Shown here: positions 26,334 to 35,783 of the stretch, in pieces
Layout: every line of letters begins with the position of its first letter
How positions within the stretch are numbered: position 1 is the stretch's first letter
Assembly (NCBI RefSeq): GCF_001548235.1
Contig: NZ_AP014938.1
Coordinates: 558,001-622,000 of the forward strand
Source of the DNA: Rothia mucilaginosa
GTDB taxonomy: Bacteria > Actinomycetota > Actinomycetes > Actinomycetales > Micrococcaceae
DNA length: 64,000 bases
Direction of reading: 5' to 3'
Notes under the pieces: generated by a model
Databases searched by the model: none
Told to the model about the DNA's origin: nothing
Seen by the model: the letters and a program-made list of their open reading frames with translations, nothing else
Made by a program: the position numbers and the translations under genes

Positions 26334-27080
26334 TTAGAAGCTCGGCTCATCATGCGTGTGCTGAGCAATATAGCGGCGAGTGTACGAACGCAGGGCACGC
26401 TCAGCATCCAGGCCGTTACGCTGTGCACGGCTCACCAACGCAAAGAGCAGCTCGCCGAACTCCTCCTCAGTGTGCATATAGCGCAGGTCATCCTCCATGC
26501 TCGTCGGCTCCGGCGGCAGAATAATACCCGCCTTACGTGCCTTCACAGCAGTCTTCTCAGCCATAGCGAGCGCCGGCAGATGCGGCGGAATACCGTCTAG
26601 CGCGCCACGGTCGCTCTTCTCCTTCTTCTTCAACGCATCCCACGCCGCCTGCTGCTCAGCTGCGGTGCGGGGCGCCTCCGAAGAGCACTCAGACTCAGCC
26701 GCGAACACGTCGGGGTGGCGGGAACGAAGCTTCTGTACCAGGCCCTCAACCACCTGCACAATGTCGAAGCCCTGCGGGTTTGCCGCAGCAATATCGGAGT
26801 GGAACACCACCTGCAGCAGCACGTCGCCCAGCTCCTCGCGCAGCAGCGGCATATTCGGCTCGCCACCGGTTTCTACCGCCTCAACGACCTCGTAAGCTTC
26901 CTCCACCAGGTAGCGGATCAGGGAGGCGTGAGTCTGCTCAGCATCCCACGGGCAACCGCCCGGTGCGCGCAGCAGCGCCATGGTTTCCACCAGGGCACCG
27001 AAGGCCTCAGCCGCACGGGCGGCAGTGTCCTGAATGTTCTGCGCCGCAGAAGCCTCAGGAATATTAGGGGTATCAGTCAT
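26334..27080 (-). CDS. mazG: Nucleoside triphosphate pyrophosphohydrolase MazG
   Basis: Hydrolyses non-canonical or excess (d)NTPs to the monophosphate and pyrophosphate. The 248 residues show the N-terminal MazG module: LLRAPGGCPWDAEQTHASLIRYLVEEAYEVVEAVE, then LREELGDVLLQVVFHS with the ExxE...ExxD metal motif. A second, degenerate MazG-like half near the C-terminus contains EEEFGELLFALV. The start at 27080 (MTDTPNIPEAS) has AGGAAG 7 nt upstream; upstream ATGs up to 27137 lack one. It precedes eno in many actinobacteria; here the SirTM pair lies between them. Confidence 0.92.
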   Translation of the reverse strand: MTDTPNIPEASAAQNIQDTAARAAEAFGALVETMALLRAPGGCPWDAEQTHASLIRYLVEEAYEVVEAVETGGEPNMPLLREELGDVLLQVVFHSDIAAANPQGFDIVQVVEGLVQKLRSRHPDVFAAESECSSEAPRTAAEQQAAWDALKKKEKSDRGALDGIPPHLPALAMAEKTAVKARKAGIILPPEPTSMEDDLRYMHTEEEFGELLFALVSRAQRNGLDAERALRSYTRRYIAQHTHDEPSF

Positions 27081-27117
27081 AACAATCTTCCTCATCGAAA
27101 AAATGACAAACATAGCA

Positions 27118-27154
27118 CGCCGCGCCGACCCCCACACGGGGAGCCGGCGCGGCG
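27118..27154 (-). terminator. Terminator between the large acidic protein gene and mazG
   Basis: CGCCGCGCCG paired with CGGCGCGGCG and an inner CCC/GGG stem, lying 15 nt after the stop at 27169. Confidence 0.65.
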
Positions 27155-27168
27155 CACCTTACAAGGGT

Positions 27169-30100
27169 TTAGAGGTTCCAGTGCGAAAGCGCGCTCGTCA
27201 TATGAGCCGGAATCTTCGAACCCAGACGCGGGAACATGCGCAGTTCCTCAACGTAACGCTCAGCATCCAGCGGACGCGGGTAGGTGACAAACGCCTGCTC
27301 ATTCGCATAATCGAATGCCGCCTGGACCGGCACGCCCGGAGTGAAGGTCAGGCTCATAGCCAGCGGCGAGCCCTCGCCCTCGCTGTACGAGTCGGTCTTC
27401 AGAGCCGGGATGTCCAGCAGGGTTTCGGGGATCAGCTCGAAGGTGCGGACCTGCTCCCAGAAGCCGTTGCGGCGCACGTGGGTCAGAGCGTCGTAGTAGG
27501 AGCCGAGGGCGCGTACACGGATCAGCACGGTGGTTGCGTCCTTTGCGGTGCCGTTCTCGCCGAAGAGGTGCTCGACGACCGGTGCCAGACGCTGAGCGAC
27601 CTGAGCCTCAGTCAGCACCAGGTTGCCGGTTGCCAGCTGGGTCTCCGAGGGAACCAGCGGGCTCTGCACCGCCGCGGAGGGGGTGTCCGGCTCAGCCACG
27701 ATGGTGGGCAGCTGGTTGAGCTCGCTCAGCGCGGACGCCGAGATGCTGGAGGAAAGACCCGCGGGTGCGGTCTCCGGCAGAGCTGCGGGTGCCGCCTCTA
27801 CTGCGGGAGCCTCAGCAATCTTGGCTGCGGGGGTCACCTCAACGGTCTTGAACTCAGCGGCCTTCTCAGCGGGCTCTTCCTGAGCGCCGGTAGCCTTCGC
27901 CTCGGACGCCTTTACCTCAGATGCCTTTGCCTCGGTAGCCTTCGCAGTGGCGCCGGCGGTACCCGCTGCGGCAGCTGCGGCAAGAGCACCAGCCAAGCCG
28001 GGAGCCACAGATGCGCTCTCAGCGGCAGGCTCAACGTCTTCGAGGGCAGGTTCCTCAGCGTGCGCTTCAGCGGATGCAGCAGAGGCCTCGTGCTCGGGCA
28101 GCAGTTCAGAGTCGTCCAGGAACGCGGGCAGGGCGGGCTCTGCGGCCGGCTCTTCTGCAGTTTCTTCAGCGGACTGGGTGCGATCCAGGGTGAAGGACTC
28201 TGCAACCACGGGGGCGGTTGCCTTCTGGTCCTCGACGGCCGGAACATCCTCAGCGGGTGCTTCCTCAGTGGGTTCCTCCTCAGCGTCCAGCTTCTTCTGA
28301 GCGTTGGCAACGATGGCAGCCAGGGCGGCTTCCATATCTTCGCCAGATTCATCAGAGGCCTGGGCAGGGGTCTCGGAAACCTCAGCTGCTTCGGCGGCGA
28401 GCTCTTCAGCCTGCTCAGTTTCGGACTCTACGGTAGCTACACCGAAGACAGGGTCGTTCTCGTAGTCGTACTCGAACTCCGCTTCAACCGGCGCAAACTC
28501 AGCCTGGGCAGGCGCGTCAGAAGCTTCAACAGCCTCCTCTACGCCTTCCTTCTCCTGCGCAGAAGCGGCAGCGGCAGAACCAGCCACAGCGGTACCGGCA
28601 GCGGCAAGACCAGCAGCGGCCAGCAGACCCGAAGAGGTACCCTCTTCAGCGCTCTCAACTACAGGCTCTTCAGCGGCTTCGGCAGTAGCCTCTGCCTCGT
28701 TCGCAGCCTGCTTCTCGGCGAGTTCCGCCTCAAGCTCACGCTCAATAGCTTCACGTTCAGCCTCAACCGAGTCAACGCTCTGAACAGCGGCTTCCTGAGG
28801 CTCATCCTGCAAGGTAGCCTCAGCAGCCTCAGCGGTCGCAACGGGCTTAGCCTCGACGGCGGAGCCTTCCAGCAGGAAGCTTTCGCCGGTAGTCTGACCG
28901 TCCGCAGCACCCAGGTAGGATGCGTGAACCTCCAGACCATCGCCCAGACGCGGCTTCAGAGAGACAGCCGCACGGTTCCAGGTTGCGCCTGCCTGCTGAG
29001 CCTCGGTGTACAGTGCCGCAACGGGCGCGAACCAGTCAACACCGGGCACGACAATGCCGGTTTCCACCTCACGGCCGCGGTGCAGCAGACGGTAGTGCAT
29101 ATCCTCATCGACCTGGCGCAGTTCCAGGCTCATGGTGCCCGAACCGCGGGTGCGCATGAGCTCCGCGAGGCCGTGGAGAGCGCGCTGCTCGGGGAGAACG
29201 GGCAGGGTTGCCGCACCCTCAACGGGCTCGCTCAGGATGATGGATTCGGCAACCAGTTCAGCTTCATCTTCGCTGAGCTTCTGCTCAGTTTCCTTCAGCT
29301 CAGCAGCGGGTTCCTCAGCGGACTGCTCACAAGCAGCAGCCTCGTGCTTCTCTGCTTCCTTCTTGTCGATGCCCTCTGCGGTCAGCGCGACGCTCTGAGA
29401 GGTGCCCTTTTCGGTCTTCTCCTCAGCCTTTTCAGCCTTTACGGCAGAAGCAACGGTAGCTGAAGCAGCCACAGTGGCGGCAGTAGCGGCGAGTGCAGGA
29501 GCTGCCGAGGAGTTCTTGGCGGGCTCGTCTTCCTCAGAATCGGCACCTTCAGCCGCGAAGTCCGAAACCTTGGTAGCAGGTTCTTCCACTGCGGTTTCTT
29601 CGGCTGCGGTTTCTTCCACGGTGCTTTCTTCAACAGCGGAGGCATCGAAGATCAGCTCTGCGGTGTTCTCCTCTTCAGCGTCGAAGTCCTCAGCCTCAAA
29701 CGATTCAGAGACGGATACTTCGCGCTTCTCCTCAACGGATACAGCGGAGAGCAGCTCGGTCTCGTCCGAGACCGCGTTTTCTTCCTCAGTGAGTTCAGAG
29801 GCCAGCAGCTCAGGTGCCTCGACGACAGCCTCAATCGGCTCTTCCTCAACAGCGGCAACAGGCTCTGCAGCTTCTTCTGCGCCCGCGGTAAGGTCAACGG
29901 TCTCTTCGGTTTCGAAGTCTTCAGCAGCCTCAACATTTTCGGGTGTTTCAGTAGCAGCCTCGGCAACCTCGGTAGCTTCAGCGGAGTCTGCCTCCTCAGC
30001 AACTACCTCATCAGCAGCTTCAGCGATTACCTCGCCGGAAGCGACCTCGCCGAAGGTCTCCTCTTCGCTGTCAAGGGTAATGCCCAGTCGAGCAGCGTAA

Positions 30101-30945
30101 GCGGCAGCCAAATCGTCCAGACCGGCGTTCTGTGCCTCGGTGGCAGCGGCGCGGGTGCGGGCGGCCTTCGTGTCTTCACCGGTCAGGGAGTCCTCGGCAT
30201 CTGCGGATGCATCCTCTGTTGCAGTCTCAGATACAGAATGAGCGTTCTCAGACTTTTCTTCGACTACCTCAACTGCGGCAGGTGCAGTCGCCTCAGCTTC
30301 TTCGCCAGCTTCATCTTCAGACTTCTGGGCGCGCAGAGCACGCAGGTGCTCCTCAAACTGGGAACGTGCATCCTCTGCAGCGTCCTTCGGTTCCTCAACA
30401 TCAGCCGGGGCTTCCTCAGGCTCAACAGATGCACCCTCAGCTTCAGCCTCTTCGTCATCACGCAGGAACGCGGGGGTAGCGGGCTTGGGCGCCTCAGCAA
30501 CCGGGGCGGCATCTTCTTCAATGTCCTGACCCTCAGCTACCTGCTCAACCTCAACAGGCTCCTCAGATTCCTGGGGGAAAGCACCAAGCGCAGCCAGCAG
30601 GCTACGACGCTCCTGCTCCTCAATCTGTTCCTCAGTCAGCTCATCAGCAGCGGAAGATTCTTCAACCTTCTCATCGCCGTTCAGGAGGGCACGCTTGAGG
30701 TCTTCAACAGCGCGGTGCTCTTCGTTCTGCTCTTCGTCGTTGTTCTGCTGGCGTGCGCTTTCAGACTTCACGAAGCGGCGCAGGGAATCCTCCCACTGCT
30801 GCTGTTCCATAATCTTTTCGCTCAGTCGTGCGCTCTTGGGGGCGTCTTCGCTTGCCTGTTCCTTCTGGACCTTAGCAGTTTCGGCGCTCTGTTCTTCGCG
30901 CGACTGTTCATCCAACTTCTTCTTGCCGATTCCAAAGAAGCTCAT
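27169..30945 (-). CDS. Large acidic Ala/Glu-rich protein with two similar globular domains (function unknown)
   Basis: 1258 residues, not recognised as a named protein. Most of it is low-complexity, rich in Glu, Ala, Ser and Val (EEVAE-, SAEE-like runs), and predicted disordered. Two ordered stretches stand out: ~588-680 (LHGLAELMRTRGSGTMSLEL ... AAVSLKPRLGDGLEVHASY) and 1113-1258 at the C-terminus (VAQRLAPVVEHLFGENG ... LAMSLTFTPGVPVQAAFDY). Their strand patterns are alike and resemble the YezG/DUF600 fold (inference). Three Ala-rich, nearly charge-free stretches of ~20-25 residues occur near 480, 775 and 985. There is no signal peptide. The start at 30945 (MSFFGIGKKKLDEQSREEQS) has GGAGGAGG 8 nt upstream. 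Confidence 0.75.
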   Translation of the reverse strand: MSFFGIGKKKLDEQSREEQSAETAKVQKEQASEDAPKSARLSEKIMEQQQWEDSLRRFVKSESARQQNNDEEQNEEHRAVEDLKRALLNGDEKVEESSAADELTEEQIEEQERRSLLAALGAFPQESEEPVEVEQVAEGQDIEEDAAPVAEAPKPATPAFLRDDEEAEAEGASVEPEEAPADVEEPKDAAEDARSQFEEHLRALRAQKSEDEAGEEAEATAPAAVEVVEEKSENAHSVSETATEDASADAEDSLTGEDTKAARTRAAATEAQNAGLDDLAAAYAARLGITLDSEEETFGEVASGEVIAEAADEVVAEEADSAEATEVAEAATETPENVEAAEDFETEETVDLTAGAEEAAEPVAAVEEEPIEAVVEAPELLASELTEEENAVSDETELLSAVSVEEKREVSVSESFEAEDFDAEEENTAELIFDASAVEESTVEETAAEETAVEEPATKVSDFAAEGADSEEDEPAKNSSAAPALAATAATVAASATVASAVKAEKAEEKTEKGTSQSVALTAEGIDKKEAEKHEAAACEQSAEEPAAELKETEQKLSEDEAELVAESIILSEPVEGAATLPVLPEQRALHGLAELMRTRGSGTMSLELRQVDEDMHYRLLHRGREVETGIVVPGVDWFAPVAALYTEAQQAGATWNRAAVSLKPRLGDGLEVHASYLGAADGQTTGESFLLEGSAVEAKPVATAEAAEATLQDEPQEAAVQSVDSVEAEREAIERELEAELAEKQAANEAEATAEAAEEPVVESAEEGTSSGLLAAAGLAAAGTAVAGSAAAASAQEKEGVEEAVEASDAPAQAEFAPVEAEFEYDYENDPVFGVATVESETEQAEELAAEAAEVSETPAQASDESGEDMEAALAAIVANAQKKLDAEEEPTEEAPAEDVPAVEDQKATAPVVAESFTLDRTQSAEETAEEPAAEPALPAFLDDSELLPEHEASAASAEAHAEEPALEDVEPAAESASVAPGLAGALAAAAAAGTAGATAKATEAKASEVKASEAKATGAQEEPAEKAAEFKTVEVTPAAKIAEAPAVEAAPAALPETAPAGLSSSISASALSELNQLPTIVAEPDTPSAAVQSPLVPSETQLATGNLVLTEAQVAQRLAPVVEHLFGENGTAKDATTVLIRVRALGSYYDALTHVRRNGFWEQVRTFELIPETLLDIPALKTDSYSEGEGSPLAMSLTFTPGVPVQAAFDYANEQAFVTYPRPLDAERYVEELRMFPRLGSKIPAHMTSALSHWNL

Positions 30946-31076
30946 TGGGTGTCCTCCTCCGGCGTGCGCCGTGTGATGATGCGCCATCTCCTTCATCCCC
31001 CGCAGGTGTGTGGACACGGGGTCCGGAACGTGACGCAAATGTCCTCATAATCCTTTTAATTCTATCGCGTGCATAG

Positions 31077-31118
31077 AGTTTCACCCCGCTACTCGGTGAG
31101 AGGTAACGGGGTGAAACT
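31077..31118. terminator. Hairpin downstream of the amidohydrolase gene
   Basis: AGTTTCACCCCG paired with CGGGGTGAAACT (12 bp). A smaller AGGCTTGA/TCAAGCCT hairpin lies at 31132-31168, nearer the amidohydrolase stop. Confidence 0.6.
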
Positions 31119-31193
31119 TGTACAGTTTTCAAGGCTTGATGTGGCTGTGTAGTCGTACTTTCAAGCCTGGCTTATAAGCTTTCGAGAAGCTCT

Positions 31194-32444
31194 TTAGCGT
31201 GCCTCATCGCGGATGGGGTTCGCCGCCTTCGCGGCCTTCGCCAACTCAAAACGGACAGCACGCAGGGCGGTTGCCGCCATGACGCGAATACCAATGCCAA
31301 TCGCCTGCTCGCTCGGGGCGTAATCCCCCTGATGCAGATCGTAGGTGGGGTCACCCGGGGCGCGAGTACCCAGACGGAACATGGATCCGGGAACTTCCTG
31401 CAGCATCCACGCGAAGTCCTCGCCGCCCATAGACTGCTCGACCAGCACGATGGAGTCCTCGCCCAGCTCAGCGCGGGCCGCGTTCTCAAGCATGGTGGTT
31501 TCCAGGTCGGTGTTCACGACCGGAGGCACGCCGCGGATGTGTTCCACACGCGCCTTCACGCCGAAGGGTACGGCAACCTGCTCAATCACTTCGTCCAGCA
31601 GGTTACCTGCCTGGCGCCATACCTCAACGTCCAGGCAACGCATGGTGCCCGCCAGGTAGCCCTCGGCGGGAATAGCGTTGGGTGCAACGCCGGCGCTGAC
31701 CTGGCCCCAGGCGACCAGCACGCCCGAACGCACGTCGGTGCGGCGGGTCAGCACGGCGGGAACCTGCACAGCAATCTGGCTCATCGCGTAGATGAGGTCT
31801 TCGGTCAGGTGCGGGCGGGAGGTATGACCGCCGTGGCCGCTCAGGTGAATCTTCACGGTGTCGGATGCGCTAGTAATCGCACCGATGCGGGTACCAATCT
31901 GGCCCAGGTCCACCTTCGGGTCGCAGTGCAGGGCAAAAGCACGCGGAATGTCCTTGAGCAGACCCTGCGAAATCATCTGTACCGCACCGCCGGGTAGCTG
32001 CTCCTCAGCGGGCTGGAAGAGAATACGGACGCTACGACCCAGCGGGGTCTTCTCGTTCAGCTCGTGCAGCGCCAGCGCCACACCGAGCATAACGGTCTGG
32101 TGAATGTCGTGACCGCAGGCGTGCATCACGCCGGGCACGGTGGATGCGTAGGGCAGGTCGGTCTGCTCAACAATGGGCAGAGCATCAATATCGGCGCGCA
32201 GAGCCACGGCGAAGGGGCCGCTTCCAATATCGACGTAGCAGCCCGTACCTTCGCAGGCGACGGGGTTCATGCCGGCTTCTCGCAGGCGATTCATGAGGCG
32301 CTCAGTGGTCGCCACCTCACGGAAGGAAAGCTCCGGGTTGGCGTGCACTTCGCGGCGGAACTGCACGAGGGTACCCATCATGCGCTCCACCCAGTCGTCA
32401 AAGACGGGGGTGGACAAATCGTAGCGAGAATTAGCGAAAACCAT
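31194..32444 (-). CDS. M20-family amidohydrolase (hippurate hydrolase / IAA-amino acid hydrolase-like)
   Basis: Zinc-dependent hydrolase of N-acyl amino acids; the exact substrate is unknown. The 416 residues contain the family landmarks FRREVHANPELSF, ALRADIDALPI, MHACGHDIHQTVMLG (metal Cys/His), ILFQPAEEQLPGGA, LHCDPK, HLSGHGGHTSRPHLTEDL and a C-terminal MGGEDFAWMLQEVPGS with the last metal His replaced by context usual for the subgroup. The start ATG at 32444 follows TATTCT by 7 nt and has no Shine-Dalgarno, so a leaderless start is preferred over the GTG at 32468. Confidence 0.9.
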   Translation of the reverse strand: MVFANSRYDLSTPVFDDWVERMMGTLVQFRREVHANPELSFREVATTERLMNRLREAGMNPVACEGTGCYVDIGSGPFAVALRADIDALPIVEQTDLPYASTVPGVMHACGHDIHQTVMLGVALALHELNEKTPLGRSVRILFQPAEEQLPGGAVQMISQGLLKDIPRAFALHCDPKVDLGQIGTRIGAITSASDTVKIHLSGHGGHTSRPHLTEDLIYAMSQIAVQVPAVLTRRTDVRSGVLVAWGQVSAGVAPNAIPAEGYLAGTMRCLDVEVWRQAGNLLDEVIEQVAVPFGVKARVEHIRGVPPVVNTDLETTMLENAARAELGEDSIVLVEQSMGGEDFAWMLQEVPGSMFRLGTRAPGDPTYDLHQGDYAPSEQAIGIGIRVMAATALRAVRFELAKAAKAANPIRDEAR

Positions 32445-32451
32445 ACACAGT

Positions 32452-32457
32452 AGAATA
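32452..32457 (-). promoter_or_regulatory. -10 box TATTCT, leaderless amidohydrolase start
   Basis: TATTCT-ACTGTGT-ATG on the minus strand: -10 hexamer, 7 nt, start codon. No -35 is evident. Confidence 0.6.
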
Positions 32458-32614
32458 ACGCCGCACACCGAGGTTTACCTACCTACTCCCCCTTTCTGAC
32501 GGCCCTCGAGAATATCTATGACTTTATGACAGATTGTGAAGAGTACTCCCGCCCGCAGAAGCCCCGTTCAATGCGCTGCCCTACGATTTGAAGCCGGTCC
32601 TTTTCCTGTTAAAG

Positions 32615-32655
32615 CGATTCAAGCCGCCACCCGGTGTGGGTGACGGCTTGAATCG
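32615..32655 (-). terminator. Terminator of the sdhCDAB operon
   Basis: CGATTCAAGCCG paired with CGGCTTGAATCG, with an inner CACC/GGTG pair, 35 nt after the sdhB stop. Confidence 0.8.
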
Positions 32656-32689
32656 TCAATGCTGTATCAGCTGATACCGTGTGCTCCGA

Positions 32690-33478
32690 TTAGAGCGAGC
32701 GGCTCAGGATTGCCTGCTTCACCTCGGCAATAGCCTTGGTGATCTGGATGCCACGGGGGCAAGCCTCGGTGCAGTTGAAGGTGGTACGGCAACGCCATAC
32801 GCCTTCCTTGTCGTTGAGGATCTCCAGACGCAGGTCGCCTGCATCATCGCGCGAGTCGAAAATGAAGCGGTGTGCGTTCACGATAGCGGAGGGGCCGAAG
32901 TACTGACCATCGGTCCAGAAGACCGGGCAGGACGAGGTACATGCTGCACACAGGATGCACTTGGTGGTGTCATCGAAACGTGCACGGTCCTCAATGGTCT
33001 GCAGGCGCTCACGCTCAGGCTCGTTCGAGTCGTTGATGAAGAACGGCATGATTTCGCGGTATGCCTGGAAGAAGGGCTCCATGTCAACGATGAGGTCCTT
33101 TTCGCAGGGCAGACCCTTGATGGGCTCAACGGTAATCGGCTTGGACAGGTCAAGGTCCTTCAGCAGGGTCTTGCAAGCCAGGCGGTTACGGCCGTTGATG
33201 CGCATTGCGTCCGAGCCGCAGATGCCGTGTGCGCAGGAGCGGCGGAAGGAGACGGAACCGTCCACTTCCCACTTGATCTTGTGCAGAGCATCGAGCACAC
33301 GGTCGGTGCGGTACATGGTCAGCGGGAATTCATCCCAGTATGCCTCGGAGGAAACTTCCGGGTTGTAGCGACGAATCTTGATGACCACATCGTAGGTGGG
33401 GATGGAGTCGGAGTCGCCGCCGGTCATACCCTCAAACAGCTTGACGGATTCCGGTTCGGGGAGTTCGTTTTCAGCCAT
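32690..33478 (-). CDS. sdhB: Succinate dehydrogenase iron-sulfur subunit
   Basis: Carries electrons from FAD in SdhA to quinone through three clusters. The 262 residues show the [2Fe-2S] ligands RRSCAHGICGSDAMRING...LAC, the [4Fe-4S] motif CILCAACTSSCPV and the [3Fe-4S]/[4Fe-4S] motif CRTTFNCTEACPRGI, in the standard order. Family-typical PFFQAYREIMPFF precedes the C-terminal ferredoxin part. The ATG at 33478 follows the sdhA stop by 1 nt. It is the last gene of the operon; a strong hairpin follows. Confidence 0.96.
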   Translation of the reverse strand: MAENELPEPESVKLFEGMTGGDSDSIPTYDVVIKIRRYNPEVSSEAYWDEFPLTMYRTDRVLDALHKIKWEVDGSVSFRRSCAHGICGSDAMRINGRNRLACKTLLKDLDLSKPITVEPIKGLPCEKDLIVDMEPFFQAYREIMPFFINDSNEPERERLQTIEDRARFDDTTKCILCAACTSSCPVFWTDGQYFGPSAIVNAHRFIFDSRDDAGDLRLEILNDKEGVWRCRTTFNCTEACPRGIQITKAIAEVKQAILSRSL

Positions 33479-33479
33479 T

Positions 33480-35243
33480 TTAGTACTTACGCTCCTTCGG
33501 CTCGTAGCGGGTGTAGACAACGGGCTTGGTTTCGAATCGCAGGCCCTTGACACCCTCAAACTCGGATTCGGGGTCGAGGTAGACCATCGAGTGCTTCATG
33601 AAGTTGACATCGTCACGCTTGGGGAAGTCCTCGCGGTAGTGACCACCACGGGATTCCTTACGGTGCAGTGCGCCAACGGACATGACCTTTGCCAGCTCAA
33701 TCAGGAAGCCGAGCTCAACAGCCTCAAGCAGGTCGAGGTTGAAGCGCTTGCCCTTGTCCTGGATGGAGATGTTCTTGTAACGCTCTTCCAGCTTAGCGAT
33801 GGTTGCCAGTGCTGCGCGGATGGTCTCTTCGGTACGGAACACCTGCATGTCAGCTTCCATAGCCTTCTGCAGGTCTGCGCGGATAGCGCCGACCTTCTCG
33901 GTGCCCTTGCCTTCGAGGATGCCGTTGAGCATGTTCAGCACGCGATCTGCTGCATCGTCCGGAACCGGCACGAATTCAGCCGATGCTGCGTACTCTGCTG
34001 CCTTGCGGCCAGCACGCTTACCGAACACGTTGATGTCCAGCAGGGAGTTGGTGCCCAGACGGTTTGCACCGTGGACGGACACACACGCAACCTCACCAGC
34101 TGCGTAGAGGCCGGGGATGGTCTCTTCGCTGTTGCGGTAGACCTCGGTCTCGTTGTTGGTGGGGATACCGCCCATTGCGTAGTGCGCGGTGGGGAACACC
34201 GGGATGGGCTGGTGGTGCGGTTCCACTGCCAGGTAGGTACGAGCGAACTCGGTAATATCGGGCAGCTTCTCGTCGATGTGGGAGGGCTCCAGGTGGGTCA
34301 GGTCCAGCAGCACGTAGTCCTTGTGGGGACCGCAGCCGCGGCCTTCGCGCACCTCGTTTGCCATTGCACGTGCCACGATATCGCGGGGTGCCAGGTCCTT
34401 AATGGTGGGTGCGTAGCGCTCCATGAAGCGCTCACCGTCAGCGTTACGGAGAATACCACCTTCACCACGAGCACCCTCGGTGACGAGAATGCCCAGGCCA
34501 GCCAGGCCGGTCGGGTGGAACTGAACGAATTCCATGTCCTCCAGGGGCAGGCCTGCACGCAGTGCGATAGCCATGCCGTCACCGGTGAGGGTGTGTGCGT
34601 TGGAGGTGGTCTTGAAGATCTTGCCACAGCCGCCGGATGCGAAGATCACGGACTTAGCCTGGAAGACGTGGACCTCGCCGGTTGCCAGGTCGTAGGAGAC
34701 GACGCCGGCGGGGCGGGGCTTGCCCTCTTCGTCCTTGACCAGAATCAAGTCGAGAACGTAGAACTCGTTGTAGAACTCCACATTGTGGCGAACGCAGTTC
34801 TGGTAGAGGGTCTGCAGAATCATGTGGCCGGTACGGTCAGCTGCGTAGCATGCGCGGCGCACAGCAGCCTTACCGTGATCACGGGTGTGACCGCCGAAGC
34901 GGCGCTGGTCGATGCGGCCTTCGGGGGTTCGGTTGAAGGGAAGACCCATCTTTTCCAGGTCGAGCACAGCGTCGATAGCTTCCTTAGCCATGATTTCTGC
35001 TGCGTCCTGGTCAACCAGGTAGTCGCCGCCCTTGACGGTGTCAAAGGTGTGCCACTCCCAGTTGTCCTCTTCAACGTTTGCCAGAGCGGCGCACATGCCA
35101 CCCTGTGCCGCACCGGTGTGGGAGCGGGTGGGGTATAGCTTGGTCAGTACCGCGGTGCGAACTCGCTGGCCGGCCTCAATGGCGGCACGCATACCTGCGC
35201 CGCCGGCACCGACGATCACTACATCGTACTTATGTACCTGCAT
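33480..35243 (-). CDS. sdhA: Succinate dehydrogenase flavoprotein subunit
   Basis: Oxidises succinate to fumarate with covalently bound FAD, on the cytoplasmic face of the complex. The 587 residues show the Rossmann motif DVVIVGAGGAGMRAAIEAG, the FAD-linking His in RSHTGAAQGGMCAAL, VEFVQFHPTGL-type active-site residues, HYAMGGIPTN, and GLYAAGEVACVSVHGANRLG. It is full length. The product feeds fumC at 1.7 kb. The ribosome-binding site is weak (AAAGAA), which fits coupling to sdhCD upstream. Confidence 0.97.
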   Translation of the reverse strand: MQVHKYDVVIVGAGGAGMRAAIEAGQRVRTAVLTKLYPTRSHTGAAQGGMCAALANVEEDNWEWHTFDTVKGGDYLVDQDAAEIMAKEAIDAVLDLEKMGLPFNRTPEGRIDQRRFGGHTRDHGKAAVRRACYAADRTGHMILQTLYQNCVRHNVEFYNEFYVLDLILVKDEEGKPRPAGVVSYDLATGEVHVFQAKSVIFASGGCGKIFKTTSNAHTLTGDGMAIALRAGLPLEDMEFVQFHPTGLAGLGILVTEGARGEGGILRNADGERFMERYAPTIKDLAPRDIVARAMANEVREGRGCGPHKDYVLLDLTHLEPSHIDEKLPDITEFARTYLAVEPHHQPIPVFPTAHYAMGGIPTNNETEVYRNSEETIPGLYAAGEVACVSVHGANRLGTNSLLDINVFGKRAGRKAAEYAASAEFVPVPDDAADRVLNMLNGILEGKGTEKVGAIRADLQKAMEADMQVFRTEETIRAALATIAKLEERYKNISIQDKGKRFNLDLLEAVELGFLIELAKVMSVGALHRKESRGGHYREDFPKRDDVNFMKHSMVYLDPESEFEGVKGLRFETKPVVYTRYEPKERKY

Positions 35244-35294
35244 GATGTTCTTTCTGTGTTTTAGATGTTTTCGTTTGTCTCGGATACGTCGCCG

Positions 35295-35780
35295 TTAGCG
35301 TGCCGAGCAGAAGCTGGGGAGCAGTTCAGCCGCTGCGCCGGAGGGGCAGGGGTCGAACGCGAAGATGGTGAGGGTACCAATCAGCAGGACGAATGCGCAT
35401 GCTGCGAAGAGGATGACCTTCAGCCAAATACGCAGGCGATCCTTCTCAGCGTAGTCGTCAATGATGACGCGGATACCGTTAGCACCGTGCAGCATAGCCA
35501 GCCAGAGCAGCAGCAGATCCCAGACCTGCCAGAAGGGGTTCGCCCACTTGCCGCCCACGAAGCCGAAGTCGATAGCGTGGATGCCGTCGCCGACCATGAG
35601 GTTGGAGAACAGGTGGCCGAAAATCAGCACGACGAGTACGACGCCGGACAGGCGCATACCGAGCCAAGCGAACATCTCAAAGTTGTTGCGCTTGGAGGAG
35701 GAGCGGTTGTACTTTACGCCGTCGATGCGGTTATCGCGCAGACGGGGTACATAGGTGCGGGGCTTGAGCGGAGTAGCCAT
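35295..35780 (-). CDS. sdhD: Succinate dehydrogenase membrane anchor subunit
   Basis: Second membrane subunit; helps bind quinone and anchors SdhAB. The 161 residues have a charged N-terminus, then three hydrophobic helices (~45-65 RLSGVVLVVLIFGHLFSNLM with a candidate haem His; ~88-110; ~125-150). The segment AMLHGANGIRVIIDDY between TM2 and TM3 is typical of SdhD. It starts 3 nt after the sdhC stop, with GGAGG inside the sdhC 3' end. Confidence 0.9.
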   Translation of the reverse strand: MATPLKPRTYVPRLRDNRIDGVKYNRSSSKRNNFEMFAWLGMRLSGVVLVVLIFGHLFSNLMVGDGIHAIDFGFVGGKWANPFWQVWDLLLLWLAMLHGANGIRVIIDDYAEKDRLRIWLKVILFAACAFVLLIGTLTIFAFDPCPSGAAAELLPSFCSAR

Positions 35781-35783
35781 TGT

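Noticed and set aside
27034-29463. 809-residue plus-strand open frame opposite the large acidic protein
   Set aside because: Leu/Ser/Gly-rich mirror of the Glu/Ala codons of the minus-strand gene; no ribosome-binding site or motif. The minus-strand reading has a proper start and ordered domains.
30100-30500. CRISPR-like regularity in the 27-31 kb region
   Set aside because: The periodic look comes from repeated Glu/Ala codons within a coding sequence; there are no conserved repeats with unique spacers.
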